This document shows, piece by piece, positions 58,343 to 64,000 of a DNA stretch of 64,000 nucleotides. Every line of letters starts with the position of its first letter. Positions within the stretch are counted from its first letter, which is position 1. Origin of the DNA: Panax quinquefolius (Eukaryota; Streptophyta; Magnoliopsida; Apiales; Araliaceae); contig CM035153.1 in assembly GCA_020205615.1 (NCBI GenBank), forward strand, positions 76,824,471 to 76,888,470, in the 5' to 3' direction. The notes below the pieces were generated by a model. It did no database searches and was not told the DNA's origin. It saw nothing but the letters and a program-made list of their open reading frames with translations. The position numbers were made by a program, and so were the translations under genes.

Positions 58343-59098
58343 TATGACGCCCCCAAATCCGGGTATCTTCCAATTTCAGACAGATGGTGCTACACGGTAC
58401 TCATAATCATACATTCATTCCATTAAAACAACAACACAATGAGTGTATTAACTACATTTTTATTACATTCATAATAAATCTTTTCCCATGTTCAGAAATC
58501 GAATACATTATTCGTTGTTTATAAGTATAATACATACAAACATACTAGTCTATTAAAGTATAACTAACTATAAATCTTAGCCTTTCCTTTATCTTTCTTA
58601 TAACTCTTAGTTCATTCGACCTTAGCTGCAATCATATAATTCAAGCAAGAAGTGAGCATAAGTAGCTCAACAAGTCTAACAAAGGATAATATAAATACCA
58701 CGTCGAGAATTATATGAATATGAACAAATAGCTCTGAAGTACTATGAAACATTGACTAGCACTTCTCATTTCATAACAACAATTCCAAAGTATATAAAAT
58801 AGCTTAGGAATTCTGAACCAGTCGAAAGACCATGAACATACTCTTTTCATTTTCATACATGAAAAGGACAACCCGATACTAAGACCGTAAGACCGATATT
58901 CCTTACGAGCAAATCTAGGTGATCAGCCTATAGTATTCTATGTTGATCAAAATTCATTCGTTAAACATATTTTCCTTTAAGTTTTGGCAACCTCACACGC
59001 CCATCGAATAATCGATGAAAAATACATTTGTTTGTTCATATACAAACTTACCTTTGAATCCAAACCAAATACTTGGCATAGGATAGCGTTAATAGTTC
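58343..59098 (-). repeat. F-like LTR fragment
   Basis: TATGACGCCCCCAAATCCGG then follows the F LTR (42582-43330), including GTGAGCATA and AGCTCAACAAGT, at lower similarity than the two F LTRs have to each other. It ends at 59098 against element E, with AGTTC as the last five bases. Confidence 0.7.
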
Positions 59099-59625
59099 TA
59101 TGACGCCCCCAAAATAGGTATACATCACATATTCTGAGTCGCCAAATACATGGTACAGAATACAAATACAATCTTTAATATACAACAAGAGAGCTATGAG
59201 CTTTAACACAAATACTGTCTTCAAGACAATATCCACTCTCAGAATAAGTCCTCACTACATTTATTGTCACACTATTTAACAGAATAGTGAGGACTACTAA
59301 TACTATCATCCGATCCATCACTCCGCTCCCCGACTCGTCCCCAACTATATTCTCATTTCACAAGAAAAGCAAAGAAAGAAAGGGTGAGCTCAACTAGCCC
59401 AGTAAGAGATATTATGACTAAGATAATGCAGAATAAATTATCATTAGTCTATAACAATGTTAAACTGATAAAATACAAAAGACATCAAGTTTAACTGCAG
59501 CGGGATAAGCAATCCATTAAAAGAGTCAAGTAGAGATTAAAATCTATTATCTTTTATGATTTAAAAGGTTTTTCATCACTTTTATCGCTGAGACTCAGCT
59601 TAATAAATAATCCACATCATTGAAT

Positions 59626-60540
59626 CACCCCTGCACTACGGCCAAGGATATTCTTTAGTATCACGACCACAAATTATCCATGCACTACGGGCCAAGGACA
59701 TTCGTGTATTCATTAATGGTCATGATCATGCCAACAACTGTCCATCAATGCACTACGAGCCAATGAGGACATTTATCACGTCATTTGTAACATTACGATT
59801 ATGATTATACTGAATAATCCCTGGTCATAATCATAACAAGTCCATCTATGCACTACAGGCCACATATGACTTTCAAAAATATAAATATGAAGATGATGAC
59901 AATGATATAAGAATTCAATAAAACAAGTTCACGAATTAATTTATCCAGGAACTAATAACTTCCAAATTATCAACATAATACTTCTTTGTAGAGTAAAATT
60001 CAAGAATGCTCAGAAGAATATTTCCATGAAAAGATACTGGATGAAGCACAAATATCAAGGATATTCCACTAATTTCATGGAGTATAGAAGTCAAAACTTT
60101 AACCAACTGAGTATAATAAGGAATGGAATAACAAAGGAAATCACCAAGCATGCGGTAGACAAAGACAGAAGGTTATTCCAAATAATAATAAAGACGGAAC
60201 CAGTCCCACGTAAAACACACGAGCATGTGATATTCCAATGTAATAATAAAAGACGGAACTAGGTCCCACGTAAAATGCATGCAGCGTGATATTCCAATGT
60301 AATAATAAAGACTTTTAACCAGATTCGATGTAAAATGCACAGACATGATGTTCCAACAGAATAATAAAGACAGAACCATGTCATACGTAAAGCACAGACA
60401 GGATGTTCCAACGGAATGGTAAAGAATGAAATAACAGAAGAATTTCACCATGTATGCGGTACTTCGCATAGACAGGTTATTCTAACATAATAATAAAGAA
60501 TGGAATAACAGAAGTTCTCTTCATAAATACAAATAAAATA
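59626..60540 (-). repeat. Two hairpin-like arrays in E LTR
   Basis: 59626-59870 has four degraded units with GCACTACGGGCCAAGGA. 60170-60540 has five to six units with ATTCCAATGTAATAATAAAGA or TATTCTAACATAATAATAAAGA. Arms are less exact than in B2b and B1b. Confidence 0.7.
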
Positions 60541-60689
60541 ATACCCCTTACCTCAGAAGAGACTGGATACTGGAATAGTGAGGTAGCAGGCTTCTCTTCT
60601 TCTATAGATTTTCTCTCTACAATTTCTCTTTACAATAATTGCTCTATAGCTTTAGTGAATTGGTGAGAAATGAAGGAAGAATGAGCTTC

Positions 60690-60697
60690 TATTTATA
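60690..60697 (-). promoter_or_regulatory. TATA box of E LTR
   Basis: TATAAATA on the minus strand, upstream of both arrays in the direction of transcription. Confidence 0.55.
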
Positions 60698-61766
60698 GAA
60701 AAATATAGTTTCAATAATTGCACATTTTGGGGCTCAAAAAATTACAGTACAATACCTCCAAATTTTCCTTTATTTTTAATTTATCTGGTTAAATACCCGA
60801 TTAGTCAATATAACCTCCAGACATCAATTATTATCGAAATAAATGTCGATTTTCACTAACACAAATAATTCCAACACAATGAAACTATTTTTATCAACAA
60901 TATAAATTTTGAAATTTTGAAGTTTGACTTTTCCCAAAAAAGTCCAACTATTGACTTTTTGACCAAAAAGTTAATCCCGAAAATTTTGTGTTTATAGACT
61001 ATTTTTACTAATTTCATCGTTCCGGACTCAAATATCACGTCCGCGTCTCCAAATTCAACTCTGAACACAACTTCAATTTTAATAACATTCATCATTAATA
61101 TTATAACTCACAATATTTATCAACCAGGTCGTTCCCAGGAAAGAGGGGGCTTTCCAATAAGGATTTCTCCCTATTGGCACGCAATTTGATAACCAAACCT
61201 CTCCTTGACAAAACTTCTAGACATTGTAAATATTGTAATTTAATAATATGAATAACTTTGTCGTCTCAATTATTGATTTATTAAAATAACATATTATGCA
61301 GATGATAGTGTGACAATAATCGAATCAATAATATGAGAGATATGATGCGTAAATTCTTTGTAGCAATAATTGAGTATAACCGAGTGACTTCTCACGTAAG
61401 CATTAATAATCAATACCGTAAAGCTACTATGCAACCACGCCAGACATCGTACTTTTACTACAGTGTAGTTCAACAGTATTAACGGTAAAACTTCTGTCGT
61501 TATTTTCATAAAAAATATTTTTGTCATTTTCTCAATCCGACAATAATTTTGTTGTGGGGTCCACTAATGATTGCGTCGTTGTACGAATATTTCCTGCTAA
61601 AACGAATATTACCCGACCAATCGAATATAATATAACAATTTGCATACTTTGCAGAATTTATAAATTCTACCCACAACTATAACATTATAACAAATTCATT
61701 CCATAATATTAAAAAAAAATATTTCGAGAAATTTAAATCTTTATTCATAAAATCTGGGGTATCACA

Positions 61767-63190
61767 ATCTCCCCTCCTTATGAAATTTCACCCTCGAAAT
61801 TTACGTACGTACCTGGTATGCCGAAGAGGTGAGGATACCTTGACTTTATTTCATATTCTAACTCTTGAGGTATAACCTTGAATACCTTTATCGTCGAAAA
61901 CATCACACGTTGCATATGTGCATGCTCGATGTCCTCCGATTGCCTCTGAATGCATATAAGTCCCTAAAATAGCCCTTTTAGGACTTGATACCGACCTCAA
62001 ATCTCAAAACATAAAGAATGAAAGTTGTAGTTTTACTCGTTATCTTTCTGAATCATCCTGAATCACCTCAATGGGAGTTCGTATGAAAATGTTATGCCTA
62101 ATTTACTAAAGGACGTCTGGACAGATTTTGTTTTAACACTTGACCAGCGCCTAGGCGCCCAAATTTGGCCTTGGGCAAGCGCCTAGGCGCCCAAGAGCAA
62201 AATCAAAGCACCGAGCCTAGCTCTTAGGCACTCGACCCTTGGCACTTAACTCCAATTTTCCAGATTTTGCAACTTTTGGCACACATACTTCAAATCTTCA
62301 TAACTTGTTCGTCCGTTATCGGAATTAGACCATTTTTGAGGCTATGGAAAGCTTGTAACATGCTCTATAAAAACCCCATGATTTTATAATTTTTTAGCTT
62401 CATTAATTATTCTAAAATTTGGCTCCAAAGTCCCCCAAGACTAAGTTTTTACTAACAACGATACGTGAAAAACGTTATGAACACGCGACATACTTGGCGA
62501 TAAAACGAGTCTATAGGCCATAGATCCTACTCAATCGAGGATTTCGAATGGGCCAATTAAATTGAGGGTTGAGATTTCCTCTCTTCATCGATTCTTGCTT
62601 CTAAAATAATGTCCTCTTAAACCTTCTTCTTGACATTCATCAGCTCCGGGTGTGTAGCTTGAGCGGCCTTTAACTTTATCGATTAGAGTTGATTCTACTC
62701 ATATATTTGATATCACCACGTGGGTCCCTATATTCTTTAACTCTATCTTCATCATTTGTAAGGTATACGAAATGGGTTTTTATGTTAACAACGTCACACT
62801 CGTAACCGCATACAATCTTCTACTCAACGCGTTAGCTACCATGTTCGCTCTTCCACGATGATATTGAATGGTATGGTCGTAATCTTCAACAGCTTGAGCA
62901 AACGTCTTTGGTGCATTATACGTTTATTTTGTTTGAAGAAATATTTAAGGGTTTTAGAAATGGGCTTTGTACTAGGGTCAATACAAAATTCGATTTCACG
63001 CTCTAGAGTTAGGCTAAGAAGTCTTCAAGAATACGTTAGAAAATTTATTAGCAATAGAAATATCATTCAAAACTGTGACTCTCATCCATAACTTGGATAG
63101 TACGTCACATTGATATCTATCAACTTGTCATCGTTATTCACGACGCCAGTTACAGAAAGTCTGACTTCAGTGCATTCCACACAAGGAAGT
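61767..63190 (-). pseudogene. pol remnants of E
   Basis: From right to left: the segment that follows the protease in B copies (63190-63060), the RT start (DPSTKPISK, about 62975), direct fusion to RNase H residues (KYFFKQNKRIM, about 62935), RNase H end (RANMVANALSRR, about 62840) and EARIDEERKSQPS (about 62590). The post-integrase module (about 62500) is then interrupted by a segment without coding similarity (62449-61890), and finally IKSRYPHLFGIPGTYV-like residues. RT core and integrase are missing. Confidence 0.7.
61890..62449. other. Foreign segment inside E
   Basis: About 560 bases not found in B1b or B2b at this place. It carries two copies of GCGCCTAGGCGC (62147-62158 and 62179-62190), each followed by CCAA, and CATAACTTGTTCGTCCGTTATCGGAATT-like text. 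This style resembles the F and A LTRs but I cannot match it to one. Borders are approximate. Confidence 0.5.
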
Positions 63191-63717
63191 CAACAACGAA
63201 AGGATCGAGGCTTATTACTTATGGCTTGATATGACAATGATTGACTTTAGTGGTTTGGTTGCTTGAACTCGTATAACAAGTTGGTTAGGAATGAAAGCTA
63301 ACAACCTTACGAAAAGTATGATGAGTAGTTAACCAATCGATTTCTAAAATCACATCAAAGGCAAGTATTTTCAAAGAGATAAGATCGACAGGTAACGTGA
63401 AAGTGTCGATTTGAATCAAACAAGATTAATAAATAGTGGAGGTAACAAAGGTTTCTGCTAATGAAGTTTCAACCAATAAGTCAAAGTCCAACTTCTCTTG
63501 AGTTAAATTTAAATGTTGAGCGCAAGCAAGAGAGATAAAAGAATGGGTAGAACCGGTATCTAATAAGGTATAGGCTTCGCAAGAATTTATAATTAACTAA
63601 CCCGTGCTAACTTCGTTCGGGTTACTTGCTTTTTGAGGAGTCATGAAAAACGCTCTCCCTTGCACTACCGGCTTTGACTTTTCTGGGATGGTCTATGGTG
63701 CCTCCATCCTAGCTGAA
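63191..63717 (-). pseudogene. Protease domain of E
   Basis: On the minus strand NPNEVSTG, a stop, INSCEAYTLLDTGSTHSFIS with intact DTG, LNLTQEKLDFDL, then another stop and LPVDLISLKILAFDVILEIDWL. It lines up with 6545-6961 and 28169-28589. Sequence upstream of the protease (PRKVKAGSAREAFF-like, 63640-63710) is the end of gag; beyond 63717 similarity stops. Confidence 0.75.
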
Positions 63718-64000
63718 CTTGAGATAAGGTATTCAAGAGTCGTGGACTTAAGAATTGTCGAATTCCGACTTAGAATGAAGAAAACGAGCTTTGAACGCTT
63801 ACAAACTATAAACGAACGCTTAATAATGAACTAACAGGTGAATTTTGTGTTAAAAGATTCAAAAATGAAATATTTTGTGATGAAATCATAGTATAAATGA
63901 TTTAGGAGCTAATGGATTTTGAATGAGCCAATTCGGATGTAAAACGAATAAGTTATAAGCTTCTTCGGTATACCTGATGAATATATGCAATATGCACAGA
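63718..64000 (+). repeat. F-like LTR fragment, opposite orientation
   Basis: AATTCCGACTTAGAATGAAG and following bases match the reverse complement of 44225-44275 in the F LTR. Runs out of the window. Confidence 0.55.

Larger units (their letters stand above)
59099..61766 (-). repeat. E 3' LTR, 2668 bases
   Basis: TGTGATACCCC at 61766 to GGGGGCGTCATA at 59099 on the minus strand. It contains TATAAATA at 60690-60697, a GTTATTCCA / TGGAATAAC-type array (60170-60540) and the ATCTTTG / GTAGTGCA-type array (59626-59870). It thus combines both array kinds found separately in B1b and B2b. Confidence 0.85.
59099..63717 (-). mobile_element. Element E, B-family non-autonomous element, minus strand, 5' part missing
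   Basis: 3' LTR (61766-59099), polypurine tract AAGGAGGGGAGA just beyond it, then pol remnants and protease up to about 63717. There F-like LTR sequence replaces the expected gag. The internal structure is the same as B1b, including the RT/RNase H join, though on the opposite strand and 24 kb away. A foreign segment of about 560 bases lies at 61890-62449. Confidence 0.8.

Overview
The window looks like plant nuclear DNA, probably from a eudicot with a repeat-rich genome. I see no host gene, tRNA, rRNA or CRISPR. Practically everything is LTR retrotransposon sequence: several chromovirus-type Ty3/gypsy families (gag, CCHC knuckles, DSG/DTG protease, RT with FIDD, RNase H, integrase, C-terminal chromodomain-like end; closest to the Tekay/Del lineage) and one Athila-type element recognised by its tRNA-Asp-like primer site and its gag and protease. 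The density, nesting and decay suggest heterochromatin. Family letters (A, B, D, E, F, G) are mine.

Layout. 1-4646: element A1 (+), entering from the left edge, with integrase lost and its 3' LTR cut. 4647-6447: truncated D-type LTR (-). 6448-7078: protease piece of a B element (B1a), interrupted at 7079 by a second B element (B2a, 7079-8550). 8551-17090: element D (-) inserted into B2a. 17091-17153: the 3' internal tail of an A element. 17154-26236: element A2 (+) with 5' LTR, extra ORF, gag-pol and cut 3' LTR. 26237-28075: truncated D-type LTR (-). 28076-39916: B1b (+), split by the complete non-autonomous element B2b (28702-37272, target duplication GACGT). 39917-57643: Athila-type element (+), split by element F (-, 42582-55016), the best preserved autonomous-type element here. 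57644-58342: B-type fragment G (-). 58343-59098: F-like LTR fragment. 59099-63717: B-type element E (-). 63718-64000: another F-like LTR fragment.

The block 1-7976 is repeated at 20446-29575 with the same internal junctions, so a whole nested stack was duplicated. Element D came later, because it sits in only one copy.

Most notable points: (1) three diverged families (A, D, F) carry an extra ORF between the primer site and gag, with an acidic N-terminal half, coiled coil and a YP[IV] C-terminal motif; (2) the B family is non-autonomous, with the same integrase loss in several copies and the same RT/RNase H loss in two copies on opposite strands; (3) copies that otherwise match closely disagree in patches where CAG/CTG reads CGA, CGG or TCG, which looks more like a systematic sequence error at CHG sites than real mutation, and may account for part of the apparent frame damage.
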